A DNA stretch of 20,891 nucleotides, taken from Amoebophrya sp. AT5.2 (lineage: Eukaryota > Sar > Dinophyceae > Syndiniales > Amoebophryaceae). Of this stretch, positions 1 through 9,478 are shown in pieces. The stretch covers positions 1 to 20,891 of the forward strand of contig RXOD01004535.1 of NCBI GenBank assembly GCA_005223375.1. Reading direction: 5' to 3'. Positions within the stretch are counted from its first letter, which is position 1; each line of letters begins with the position of its first letter. A model generated the notes under the pieces. It saw only the letters and a list, made by a program, of their open reading frames with translations, made no database searches and was not told the origin of the DNA. A program made the translations under genes and the position numbers.

Positions 1-544
1 ATCCAGGTCGGAAGATGAAAATGCGTAACAGAAACCCGAAACTTCGCTTCGCGATTGAAATGCTGCATTTCTTTGTGTATTAATTTAAAGCCGAGAAAGC
101 ATAAGCAACGCCCGTACCATGCAGTGCTTCCGTTAGTACTTAACTTGAAGCTCCTGGTCCTGTGTTCGAGAATTTGCGCTAGCGCTTTCTTGGCTTGCTG
201 TTGTTTGTGACAGCATCCGGAAGACGAGAGTCGTGAGCGAAAAGCCTAAGGCAATGGGGAGTAAACAAATCGCTCCCCGATTGTGCGAAAAGCAAAAGCC
301 GAAAAGTTACTTTTTAGGTGGAGATTGATAGACACCTCTTTATTTTTTTTACTCAGACGCGGCCGGAAAAGAAGCAACGTTGCATGTATCTCGTACGAGG
401 ATGTGGAAAGGAAAGGCACAAAAACTGCTTGCCTCCATCCGATAAAACAAGACAGAGACAGATTGAGAGAAGTTGTGTGAAACTTAGCGATCTAGTGTTG
501 GAGGTGCTCTTCAGGCTAATACCATCTACCCCTACGCTGAGGCC
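1..544. other. Intergenic / 5' leader of the F-box gene
   Basis: I see no convincing coding sequence here; the open frames are short and have no recognisable motif. A T-rich tract ending in ACTCAG at 351-356 looks like a 3' splice acceptor, and a second TCTTCAG ends at 514. Between 515 and the ATG at 545 there is no other ATG, so an acceptor at 514 would give a clean 30-nt leader. A small perfect inverted repeat (GAAATGC-T-GCATTTC) lies at 57-71, meaning unknown. Confidence 0.5.
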
Positions 545-1903
545 ATGGAGGACCGCTCTACCGACGACCTCCACGCCACTCTCTACGATTGTTCAGCGGC
601 CGCCCCTGGCGATTTTTTCGATCGTCTGTCACTTCATGTGCCTCTCCGGGTGATTTTTTCCTACTTGCATCCGCGCGAGGCCGGCACGGTCTCGCTTGTG
701 AGCAGGAGATGTTTCCACGAGGTGTTTTGCAGCGACTTGTGGCATCGGGCGTTTGCAACCTCCGAGGCTGCGACGAACGCCGTTGTCCGCCAGATCGTCG
801 GACAGCTGACGAACGCGAGCGGGGGGCTCAGGTTCCCCTTCCCCAGCGCAGCAGGTGGAGCTACAGCGGCTGGGGACACTGACTACACTGAGGACAACCA
901 TCGCAATCGCAATGCTGACAATGAAGTCAACGACGCCACTTTCTCGATATCGACTTTCTCCAAATTTGCGAACGCCGCTTGCGACTTGCGGTCGAAGCTG
1001 GACCTCCTCACGCCCGCTTTGCAGCGTCTGACGCTGTCCGCAGTGAGCCCGCTTCCGCGGTTGACGAAACGGCTGCGCAAGGTGGCGCTGGCAGCGAAGG
1101 GAAGAGCTGCGCTGGAAGAGCTCCAGTTGCCAGCAGGAGCCCAAGGGAGTAGAGCACAAACTACCTCCTCACATTTGGACTTGTCGCGACTTCTTCTGGC
1201 TCGCATGGAAAAGGAAGAAGCGAGGAAAAACGAAGGGGCTCCTTCATCAAGACGAGCAGACGTAGACGTACAATGTCAACGTGTAGACCTTCTGCGTGAG
1301 CAATGTCGTCGCATCAATGCGTGGCTGCAAAAGCACGCACTTACAACGGTAGACGGTGCATCTGCATTCACGCGCAGGGTAGAAGCAGCTGAAGATGTTC
1401 TTAATAAAATAAACCGCCCTCAGCCTCACGAGACCAAGTCCACCACCGTCGAGCTCGAGGCGGTGATAAAGAATGCCACTGCGCGCGTGCGCGCGCGGCT
1501 CGGGACCACTCCATCACCGTCCTCGATTGACCACCTGGATCCGCGGATCCTGAAAATCGCCGGCGCCCTGCTCGGAAGGGAATCTTCGGAGCGGCACGAG
1601 GAGCAGGAGGACCGCGACCTGCTCCAGCGGGAGGTCCGGTGCGCCCTCGCGCGTCTGCACTACGTTCTCGACGTCACCAAAACGCTTTCGCTCCACTTCG
1701 AACGGGTCGCCGCGGAGCTGCCGGCCTGGTACGACGCAGCGGCGGACCTGGAAGCGGGCGGGTCGCCGCACCCTCTCCAGGGCGTGCGCGTGGTGTCCGG
1801 AGAGATCTTCCCGCCGCTAAAACTGTTCAACGCGAGCCACGCGATGGCAGCGCGGGCACACAACCTGATCAAGGAACTCTGCGACATCTGTCGCATCGAG
1901 TGA
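545..1903 (+). CDS. F-box domain protein
   Basis: Single-exon reading frame of 452 aa ending in TGATGA. Residues about 29-70 match the F-box pattern: a Leu/Pro-containing first helix with VIFSYL, then HPRE, then a SLVSRRCFHEV helix and SDLWHRAF at the end. F-box proteins normally bind SKP1 through this segment and bring substrates to an SCF ubiquitin ligase, in nucleus or cytosol. The remaining 380 residues hold an Asp/Asn-rich stretch (about 110-130) and helix-rich, Glu/Arg/Lys-rich segments that may form short coiled coils. I recognise no WD40, LRR or Kelch substrate-binding repeat, so the target is unknown. ATG 545 is chosen because the F-box starts soon after it and it is the first ATG after the acceptor-like CAG at 512-514. 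A Z-DNA-prone GC-alternating run (1481-1497) lies within the frame. The F-box call rests on pattern by eye. Confidence 0.75.
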   Translation: MEDRSTDDLHATLYDCSAAAPGDFFDRLSLHVPLRVIFSYLHPREAGTVSLVSRRCFHEVFCSDLWHRAFATSEAATNAVVRQIVGQLTNASGGLRFPFPSAAGGATAAGDTDYTEDNHRNRNADNEVNDATFSISTFSKFANAACDLRSKLDLLTPALQRLTLSAVSPLPRLTKRLRKVALAAKGRAALEELQLPAGAQGSRAQTTSSHLDLSRLLLARMEKEEARKNEGAPSSRRADVDVQCQRVDLLREQCRRINAWLQKHALTTVDGASAFTRRVEAAEDVLNKINRPQPHETKSTTVELEAVIKNATARVRARLGTTPSPSSIDHLDPRILKIAGALLGRESSERHEEQEDRDLLQREVRCALARLHYVLDVTKTLSLHFERVAAELPAWYDAAADLEAGGSPHPLQGVRVVSGEIFPPLKLFNASHAMAARAHNLIKELCDICRIE

Positions 1904-2344
1904 TGAAAGGGAGCGGCCTCTTTCACCGAAATCAAATCTATAATGAAACAGGTGCTGACTCATCTGAATAAACCGACTTTAAGCTCGCCACTGGGGGCTG
2001 CTCAGCGATGGAGTTCGTTGCTGGTGTGCTGTCTTCGTTTTTTGCTGCCCTCGATTGTGCGACACACCACGATGGCCTGCGTTGCATGTCTTTGCAGTGG
2101 TCGAGAGACTAACCGAAAAGTTCGTTGTAGGGGTGCAACGATATTAAGGATGAAGAAGACGATGAGCGAGCCTGTAAAAGTTCTACAACGAACGGTGGAT
2201 ACAATGCCTCGCCATGATCGGTGGAACTACAGTAACGGACGCTGACGCAACGAAGCGTCGTAAATCTATATCGAGCCTACCCGCTCCCGCAGCACTCTGT
2301 AGCTGTACTAGCCGTGGTCGCAACTTCTTCCAATCGATCGGAGT
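1904..2344. other. Intergenic, F-box gene to CREG-like gene
   Basis: This stretch holds the 3' UTR of the F-box gene and the leader of the next gene. Open frames such as 1943-2245 have no family resemblance and odd composition. A weak acceptor-like TACTAG ends at 2311, 33 nt before the next ATG. Nothing else is seen. Confidence 0.5.
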
Positions 2345-3226
2345 ATGATGACTATCATGTCCGTGGTGCTTTCGAAAACGCTCTGTCTGTGGACCACCTG
2401 CTGGGCGCTGGTTCTGCTTCCAGCTGTGTGGTCCTCCAATCCGACGTTGAAGAAAGCAGTTGTTTCTCCGAAAAGGAAAATTCCCACCGAGTTCCAGGCG
2501 GCGGCCCTTGCGAAGCAGCTGGTGAACAAACAGGGGTTTGGCACCATGATGGTCCGCTATCTGGATCGCGCGGTGGCTGGAGGTGTGCAGCCGCGAGAAA
2601 CTTCTACTGGGTCCAGCAACTCGTTCCAGGACTTCCCCTACGGCCAGGTTGAGCAGATCGCGGCGGACTGCGGCAACCGGAAAGACATCTGGGTGTTCTC
2701 CTCGCCGATGGAGCTTACCCTGGACAGCATCCTGCACCACAGCGATCAGGTGAGTTTCCACGTGCGGGAGCCGAACGCGAACGACACCCTGGTGGACCCC
2801 ATGACCAAGCACCGGGCGACGTTTTTGGGGCACTTGAAGCCGGGCCCGCGGTTCGGCGAGGCGGGGTACGCGGAGGTCGCGGACTGTTTTTTCGCCAAGC
2901 ACCCGGACGCGAAGGCGTGGGAGCACCTGGGCGGGGGACACAACTTCACGTTCTGGAGCATGGCGCCGGAGAAAATCCACTACGTGGGCGGGTTCGGGAA
3001 CAGCCACTACATTGGAGATGTGTCGCTCAGCTCGTACGAACAGGTGCCGGCAACCCCGTACTGCCGAGACTGGAAAGGGTGCGCGGCCAATCCTTTGTTT
3101 CAGGGCGGCGAGGAGCGGTGCTGCCCGTACGACGATGACAACGGCATGCGCGCGTGCTGCGTGGAGGAAGTCGCTGCTGGGCCGGAAGACGAAGATCATG
3201 CCATAGACGAACAGATTTGGATATGA
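2345..3226 (+). CDS. Secreted CREG-like protein (FMN-binding split-barrel fold) with Cys-rich tail
   Basis: Frame of 293 aa. The N-terminus (about 1-30) is a hydrophobic signal peptide ending near AVWSS. Residues about 48-235 follow the CREG (cellular repressor of E1A-stimulated genes) layout: LAKQLVNKQGFGTM, a strand ending IWVFSSPMELTLDSI, a QVSFHV strand, then CFFAKHPDAKAWE, HNFTFW and IHYVGGFGN, and a final VSLSSYEQV. CREG proteins are secreted or lysosomal glycoproteins with a flavin-oxidase-like split barrel that usually lacks enzyme activity. Possible N-glycosylation sites are N146 (NDT) and N200 (NFT). Residues 240-272 form a separate six-Cys motif, C-x5-C-x2-NP...CCP-x-DDD...CC, which I associate with secreted proteins of diatoms, oomycetes and dinoflagellates. 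The tail is acidic. ATG 2345 places the signal peptide at the start; Met5 is an alternative. A 338-codon antisense frame over it is a shadow. Confidence 0.75.
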   Translation: MMTIMSVVLSKTLCLWTTCWALVLLPAVWSSNPTLKKAVVSPKRKIPTEFQAAALAKQLVNKQGFGTMMVRYLDRAVAGGVQPRETSTGSSNSFQDFPYGQVEQIAADCGNRKDIWVFSSPMELTLDSILHHSDQVSFHVREPNANDTLVDPMTKHRATFLGHLKPGPRFGEAGYAEVADCFFAKHPDAKAWEHLGGGHNFTFWSMAPEKIHYVGGFGNSHYIGDVSLSSYEQVPATPYCRDWKGCAANPLFQGGEERCCPYDDDNGMRACCVEEVAAGPEDEDHAIDEQIWI

Positions 3227-4013
3227 TGGCGAGCGCGGTCGTGGCGGTGGACGTGAATGGTTACCTTAGTGAGAAACTGAAAAATAATATGACCAAAAGA
3301 AAGGAGGAAACTTGGACCAAAAATGTTTGTTTCTTGAAGATGCAAATCAGAAATGCATTATGCTTTTGAATTTGGCTTCTGAGTGTTGCTGTCGTCAACC
3401 GATCCATTTTTCGCATTGCCTTCGCAAAGCGGGGAACCAAACCCAAGCAGATAAGCTCCATCCGCCAGCAATTTCCGTGTAATACATGTTCTTGATGAAG
3501 TAAGAGTCGATGTTGCTGCGCCTTGCCTCGTTGATCACCCAATGTTGCGACGGCCTTGATGTTGATGCGATCTGCTGGCATTCATTCGCTCAATCTATGA
3601 TCTTCTGTTCCTACGTACGCAACCTCCCCGCCCGATCATCGATCTTATAGTGACGCTCTACAACTGCAACTCTGCTCCTCGTGTTTCGTCTCACTCTCAC
3701 GTGCAAGTAGCGGCTATTTCCTAGAGTACTAATGCTAATCCTAGTCGTATGCTTGCTTTGAGTTTGATCTGCTCTGCCTCTCCTACATTCTTGTTCTTTC
3801 CTGATAGATCGCAATCTCAAACAAAACAAGCAGCGGGGCCGTTTCACAGCGACTTCTTTAGCTTTATTACTTTTAGCGACAATGACAAAGTCAAAGTCTT
3901 TGGTGAAGGCATATTTGCGTGCCCAATCATCCTCAACATCGTCCATAGGTTAACTTAATATCATACATACCGATCCTTTTTTTATTGATTTTTTCTCCCA
4001 ATCTGGGGAAAAA
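3227..4013. other. Intergenic, CREG-like gene to SYF1 gene
   Basis: There are 787 nt without a supportable gene. Short frames on both strands (for example 3261-3581 and 3611-3946 on -) are low-complexity and unlike any family I know. A marked pyrimidine tract, about 3976-4000, lies just before the SYF1 start and probably serves splicing of the leader. Confidence 0.5.
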
Positions 4014-7000
4014 ATGAGTCTCCAGAACGGTGGGTCGATGAGCTCGACGGCTCCTCTCGCTCTCGACCGCATCGGGCAGTTGAAGGCGCAAGCGCAAGCC
4101 GCGGCCGTCCAGTTGACGAACGGAAGCAGCTCCAGCAGCGTGTCGTCGTCAGCATCTTTGGCGGCCGTGCTTAACGAGGCCTACGAGGAGGAGATCGCCT
4201 CTGACCCGTTTCGACCGAAAATATGGATCTCCTACGTGGAGACAATACCGCGGACCAACCCCGGGATGCGCTACTTGATGTACGAGCGGGCGGTTAAGGT
4301 ATAGCGATAGGACCTCTCAACTAGTATTGGTAAGTACCTGGCTGCGTTCGCGATCGCGTTACCGCATAGCGGTCCTCTCGAGGATTTCCATAATCCCTTG
4401 CCCTTCATCTTCTTCTTCTAGTATACGTTTCATAGTTATTTGCTTCATTCTACCTCCACATACGTTACTTTTTCAACTGATGATCTCCTCCATGATTATG
4501 TCCACAGGCCATTCCTCGTTCGTACAAGCTTTGGAAGCGGTATTTGGACGAGCGTCGGCTGGACGTTTCTGAGCGCGAGAAGCGCGAGGCCGCCAGTGTC
4601 GGCATCGATCTCCAGCAACTCGCGTCCGACAAGGAGGAAATAGACGCCTTCCTGCCCGAGCAGGTGTACACCGAGTTGAACTCCGTGTACGACCGAGCGC
4701 TGGTATTTCTGCACAAGATGCCGCGCATCTGGATCGATTACATCGAGTTTCTCGTGCACCAGAAGCAGATCACCAGCACGCGCCGCGCCATCGACGGCGC
4801 CATCCGGACGCTGCCCATCCACCAGCAGTACAGAATTTGGAACGTGGCGATCCCCTGGGTGATCAAGACGTCGTCCCTTTCCCAGACCGTGGGCGCCGCG
4901 AACCAGCCCCCAGCGGCGGGGGCCAACATGAACGGCGCAGGAAATAATAATGCGGGCGGAAGTGGAAGTGGCACCACAAATAAGTTAACGACGAACAAGA
5001 ACTCGTACCTACCGAGATCGACGTGTTTGAACCTGTTCCGCCGCTACTTGATGCTGGAACCCGGCCACGTGGAGACCTTCATCCAGTATCTCATCGGGGA
5101 AGAGATCTACGACGAAGCGGCAGTGCGGATGGTGGAGATCCTGAACGACGAGGAGTTTGTGAGCATAAACAACAAGTCGCGGCACCAGCTGTGGCTGGAC
5201 CTGTGCGAACTGATATCGAAGAACCCTCGGGAGGTGCACTCGATCAAAATCGAACCAATCATCCGACAGGGAATCAGCAAGTTCACGGATGAGGTACCGC
5301 TACTCACTATGCATGGGAATGGGTAGTTTTGGTTTATGGGTCCTCTATGAGGACGTTTTGTTTGCAGTAGTGTAGAGATGACGATGAGGATTCGACAGAA
5401 GATCATATAAAGCAGTTGCATGAAGAAGATTATGAATACGCGTTGATTGTTTTGTTACATCGCAATGGCATTGCCGTTCACCTCATAATTCAATTTGCAT
5501 AAACATATGTTTTACTTTCAACATCGATCTTCTTTCTGTCTCACGACAGGTCGGCCGTCTCTGGATTTGCCTTGCGGACCATTTCATCCGGCTCGCGTGG
5601 TTCGATAAAGCGCGGGCCATCTACCAAGAGGCCATCGAAACGATAACGACAGCGCACGACTTCGCCTTGGTGTACGAGTCGTATGAGGTTTTCCTCACCG
5701 ACTGGCTCGAGATCGTGGACGAAAAAGATCCGGTACTGATTCTAATTTTTTCCCGCCAGCGCCACCTACGAGAAGTACGAGTACCTCTATCTCATCATTA
5801 GTTCCGGAGTTAATACTATCAATCTATGGTGCTGATGGATATTGCCTCTTATTTCCATCCCAGGTTGGCGAGGAGCTCCAGTTTGCGATTCTGGAGGATC
5901 TGATGGACAAGCGGCCCCTGCTACTGAATTCAGTGCTCCTGCGGCAGAACCCGAATGTCGTCGCGGAATGGCTCAAGCGCGTGGAAATCTACAGGGAAAG
6001 GAACGACCTCGAGATGGTCGTGCAGACCTATAAGGAGGCAGTCGCGACCGTGGATCCAAAAAAGTCCATAGGTAAATGACCACGCCGGCCCGCTACTTGG
6101 CCAGTCTTGTTTTTTATTTTCATTGTCCTTGTCGGCAACTGCACATCTCGTTTCTTCGTCTTGCTCCACGATGATGATACTTAGGTAGGGGCACAACTAT
6201 CGGGATCGGAATATCCAAAAATATTTTCTAGTAATATATTTCTCGTGCTTCCCGTGCCCCAGCTCCTGGGCCATCCGTTCAAAAATAAGTAATCGCTTTC
6301 ATGCATCATTCAAGTTAGTAAAAGCGCCCGCCCATCGCTCCTTCTCTCGAAAAACTCGAAACAGGTAAGATCCAGGATTTGTGGATTGCGTTCGGCCGGT
6401 TTTTCGAGGAGCAGGACGACGGCGACTTGTCTCAGTCTGTGCGCCCTCTGTTCCAGGAGGCGGTGAAGGTGCACTTTGCGCACGCGGACGATCTGGCCTC
6501 GATTTGGACCGAGTGGATCGAGATGGAGCTGCGCCACGACAACTTTCAGGAGGCTTTAGATCTCGCGCGGCAGTCCATCACGCTGCCCCCGACACCCAAG
6601 ACCGACAAGACCGACGAGGAGGGCAACCCGATCGACGAGCCCCAGAACGTGGCCCGGATCAAGTCGGTGCGGAGCAAGAAGCTGTGGTACCTGACACTGG
6701 ACCTGGAGGAGAACTTTGGGACGTTCGAGACCACCAAGGCCACCTACGAGCGCATGATCGATTTGAAGATAGCGACCCCGCAAGTGGTGATCAACTACGC
6801 GCACTACCTGGAGGAGCGGAAGTACTTCGAGCAAAGCTTCAAGGTGTACGAGAAGGGCGTCACGCTGTTCCGCCAGCCGCACAGCTACGACCTGTGGCTG
6901 TTCTACCTGGTGAAGTTCATGCAACGGTACAAAGCGAAGAAGCTGGAGCGCGCGCGAGACCTGTTCGACGAGGCGATCAAGGGGTGCTCAAACAGCGAGG

Positions 7001-8627
7001 CGATGCAGATGCGGCTGCACGTTTTGTACGGCAAGCTGGAGGAGCGGTACGGCCTGGCGAAAAAGGCGCTGATGATCTACCAAAAGGCGTGCGAGGTAGT
7101 GAAAAACGAACCAGAGTCGCAGCTAAAGATGTGGACCCTGCTACTGGTCAGAACAGGCGAAATCAAGGGAGGAGACGTGGCGAGGTACCGATGGGCTTAT
7201 GTCGTGTAGGCTCGCTATGTTTGTACTATGGTTTTTTAAAGCCATTCACTTTTCTTGTTTCAGAAATGGAAATGCTCATGCTCTTTGAGTTTGCATTTCT
7301 TTCAAACGTGGCTTGTCGCTTTCTGAACGAAGGCCAAACAAACTGAAAATCCTTCCATATCGCAACTATACAGGAACGTCCTGAAAGCCGCGATCGACAC
7401 GCTCCCCGAGGGCGACGGGCTGATTCATTTCGGGCTGTTGTTCTCCGAGCTGGAGAACTCGTTCGGCGAGCTCGCTCGCGCGCGCGTGATTTACGAGCAT
7501 ATTTCCCAGTATTGCGACCCGAGAAAGTACGCTAAGTTCTGGGAGATCTGGCAGCGCTTCGAGATGCGCCACGGAAACGCGGACACCTTCAAGGAGATGC
7601 GAAGGATCCAGCGGAGCGTGGAGGCAGCTTACGCGCAGGTACTCAAATTCTTGCAGTTCTTGAGAAGAAGTACTCACTTTCACATAGTAGGCTGCTGCAG
7701 CTCGTCCTGCTGGTCGTTTATGCCTTGTCGGATAATTCTTGGCTTTCTGAATCTAGGCATGCTCGTCGTGGCTTGTTCTACTAGCATCGGCATCTTGCCA
7801 TCGAACAGATCGAACAAATGTAAAAAATGACTTCCCTTCATCCCATCGGCCAGGTCCACTTCAACGCCCCGGACATTACGACGCAGCTGGACGAGCTGAA
7901 GGACAAGGTGGCTTTGGATCCGATGGCGCAGGCCGAGAAGGCCATGCGCGATATCGAGGAGGCGAAACAGAAGGACCCCAACAGCTCCGCGGCCGTGGTG
8001 GTGAACAACAAAAACGTCTCGAAGGACGTCGCCGCGTTCCTGCAGAAGCGGAACCGGTTGCTGGAAGAGCTGGGCGTGAACCAAAGAGAGCGGGACAGCT
8101 ACTTCGAGCCCTGCGAGAGCTACATGGGCACCAAACTGGGGTACGTGTTCAAAACCGGAATCAAAGGTTTGGGCTACTACGAGGACAGCGTCGGCGAGCG
8201 AAAAAAGGCGGCGGGCGTGATCGCGAAAAAGGCGGTGGCGTACGAAGGAGCCGCATTATCAAACAAGCGACCAGCAGGAGCCGACGGCGGAGAAGAACAA
8301 GACGCGAAGGAGACGAAAAAGGAAGCGAAGAAGCCGCGGTTGCTCGGTGACGAAGAAATCGACCTGGCGGATTTGGACGACGAAGACGAAGAGGTGCTCG
8401 AAACGAACGCCGTGCCGGACTTCCTGGATGACGCCGCGAAGCAGCGCCTCCAAAAGATGAAGGAGGAGGAGATGGAAGCGGCGCGCGAATTGAGGGCGAA
8501 GCAGGAGTCGGAAACGCTGCTACCGACGGAGGAACAGGAGGAAGCGGAAAAGCTTGTTAAGAAGAAGAAGGCTAACAAACCGGTGGGAGGAGCGCTCGCG
8601 AGGTTTCAAAAGAAGAAAGCAGGGTAA
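4014..8627 (+). CDS. SYF1: SYF1/XAB2 pre-mRNA splicing factor (HAT repeats), seven exons
   Basis: Joined exons 4014-4298, 4508-5293, 5550-5732, 5864-6071, 6365-7184, 7374-7638 and 7854-8627 give about 1106 aa; human XAB2 has 855. SYF1/XAB2 is the large HAT-repeat scaffold of the Prp19-associated (NTC) complex in the active spliceosome; XAB2 also acts in transcription-coupled repair. Family landmarks run in order: SYKLWKRYL (exon 2), EPGHVETFIQYL, RPLLLNSVLLRQNP (exon 4), ATPQVVINYAHYLEERKYFE and KLERARDLFDEA (exon 5), SQYCDPR and MRHGN (exon 6). The HAT array covers about 35-850. Odd parts are a Gly/Asn/Thr-rich insert (about 215-264) and a GYVFKTGIKGLGYYED motif (945-960) before the acidic DEEIDLADLDDEDEE tail (1015-1030). 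All joins keep frame and restore family alignment. Start may instead be Met9 at 4038. Identity is very likely; exon borders are by eye. Confidence 0.93.
4299..4507 (+). other. SYF1 intron 1 (209 nt)
   Basis: GTATAG...CCACAG, phase 0. Joining AAG|GCC restores ...ERAVK-AIPRSYKLW, the family sequence. A stop codon (TAG 4302) lies at once inside the unspliced frame. A CTGAT branch-like site lies upstream of the acceptor. It contains a short palindrome CGCGATCGCG. Confidence 0.88.
5294..5549 (+). other. SYF1 intron 2 (256 nt)
   Basis: GTACCG...CGACAG, phase 0. It joins KFTDE to VGRLWICLADH, as in XAB2 (TDQ-LGKLW). A pyrimidine-rich stretch precedes the acceptor. Confidence 0.88.
5733..5863 (+). 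other. SYF1 intron 3 (131 nt)
   Basis: GTACTG...TCCCAG, phase 0. It joins DEKDP to VGEELQFAILEDL, just before the conserved RPLLLNSVLLRQNP. A CTGAT branch-like site lies about 30 nt before the acceptor. Confidence 0.85.
6072..6364 (+). other. SYF1 intron 4 (293 nt)
   Basis: GTAAAT...AAACAG, phase 1. The split Gly codon G|GT gives PKKSI-GKIQDLWIAFG, matching ATGKPHTLWVAFA of XAB2. An internal 7-bp inverted repeat (GGGGCAC 6188-6194, GTGCCCC 6254-6260) is present. Confidence 0.88.
7185..7373 (+). other. SYF1 intron 5 (189 nt)
   Basis: GTACCG...ATACAG, phase 2. The split Arg codon AG|G gives GGDVA-R-NVLKAAIDTLPEG. A CTGAA branch-like site lies about 30 nt upstream of the acceptor. Confidence 0.87.
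7639..7853 (+). other. SYF1 intron 6 (215 nt)
   Basis: GTACTC...GGCCAG, phase 0. It joins SVEAAYAQ to VHFNAPDITTQ, equivalent to SVQATYNTQ-VNF of XAB2. The last exon stays open upstream of the acceptor to an ATG at 7827, which is a coincidental shadow. Confidence 0.87.
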
Positions 8628-9478
8628 ATAAAGCGACGCTTCCTTCTGTATAGGTTGGGCCGACACGGCCGCTGTGACGATAGGTGGCAAAAAAATATGC
8701 GCGAGCTAGTCTCTCTGCGCCTCACCAAGCGCGTTGACGATGTGACCTTCGTTTTCCGTGAATCGGACTCATGGCCATGGCGATTACGCAAACGAAAGTA
8801 GAACGACGAAGCACGAAAAAAGAAGTCCCGGCGCAGACGTGAAAACCGATGGCCTCGAGTAGGATTGTGCTTGTTCTGAACCCCTGCGACGTTGCGTCTA
8901 CTTCGTGTGGAAAGGTTCAAATCAATTCGCTTTCGCTTCCCGTCCGCTCATTCTCAACATAGGACAAACACAAATTTGGCCGCATATACTTCATAAAAAA
9001 ATGCGGTTTCGATCATTATTTCGACCTACCTTTAATTGCCAATCGCAATTCCACCTATGTCGGTTGTCTAGCCCCTTCCAAGTTCATGCTCAGGCTCAAC
9101 TTGTTGCTTCATCAACCTTCCAACCTTCATGATCCACAAGTGATTGTTCTAGTCGTAGTCGGCTTCGGCATTCATATTCATAAAGCTACAAAATAGAAAC
9201 CTCCATGTGCATGCCGTTCTTGTTCTTTCAGCATTCCATGTGCATCTTCTCGATCTACTCGTCCTTGATGTCTACTGTGAAGCTTTTCACCTCGTCCAGC
9301 AGCAACACTCATTGCCAGATGAATTGTGCCGGTAGTCTCGCCGGTAAGGAGGTGTTTTCTTGTCTATGCGAGAGTGAGATACCTTGTGATATTTTTACCG
9401 ACACCATTTCCTCAACCTCATACCTTCTCCATTGAGTCGCATTTAGCAGCCGGAGTACCATCAGCGAATTGGAAATCG
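8628..9478. other. Intergenic, SYF1 to low-complexity gene
   Basis: There are 851 nt without a supportable gene. An AATAAA overlaps the end of SYF1 (about 8625-8631), though dinoflagellates are not known to need it. A GGTTCAAATC at about 8914 resembles a tRNA B-box but has no tRNA stems around it. Acceptor-like ATTTAG/AGCAG at about 9440-9450 follow a pyrimidine-rich tract shortly before the next ATG. Confidence 0.45.

Noticed and set aside
1899..1965. Box C/D snoRNA-like GTGATGA...CTGA
   Set aside because: The C-box-like sequence is the double stop TGATGA of the F-box gene, and there is no terminal stem next to the boxes.
2183..3199. 338-codon antisense frame over the CREG-like gene
   Set aside because: It mirrors a GC-rich coding strand, is Arg/His/Val-rich with no family resemblance, and the + strand frame has a signal peptide and recognisable domain.
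5760..5780. Possible 21-nt microexon inside SYF1 intron 3 (in frame, CAG before, GTAC after)
   Set aside because: It would need a 27-nt intron before it, and the family alignment does not require extra residues here. The similarity of its other frame (TYEKYE) to exon 3 is probably chance.
6381..7346. 321-codon + frame overlapping SYF1 exon 5
   Set aside because: It is the out-of-frame shadow of strongly conserved SYF1 sequence and runs through the intron.
8905..8945. tRNA B-box-like GGTTCAAATC
   Set aside because: No pairing T-arm, anticodon arm or acceptor stem could be drawn around it.
9326..9478. Upstream extension of the low-complexity protein
   Set aside because: It has only a GTG start and T/C-rich leader-like sequence with acceptor-like AGs; ATG 9479 or 9503 is more likely.
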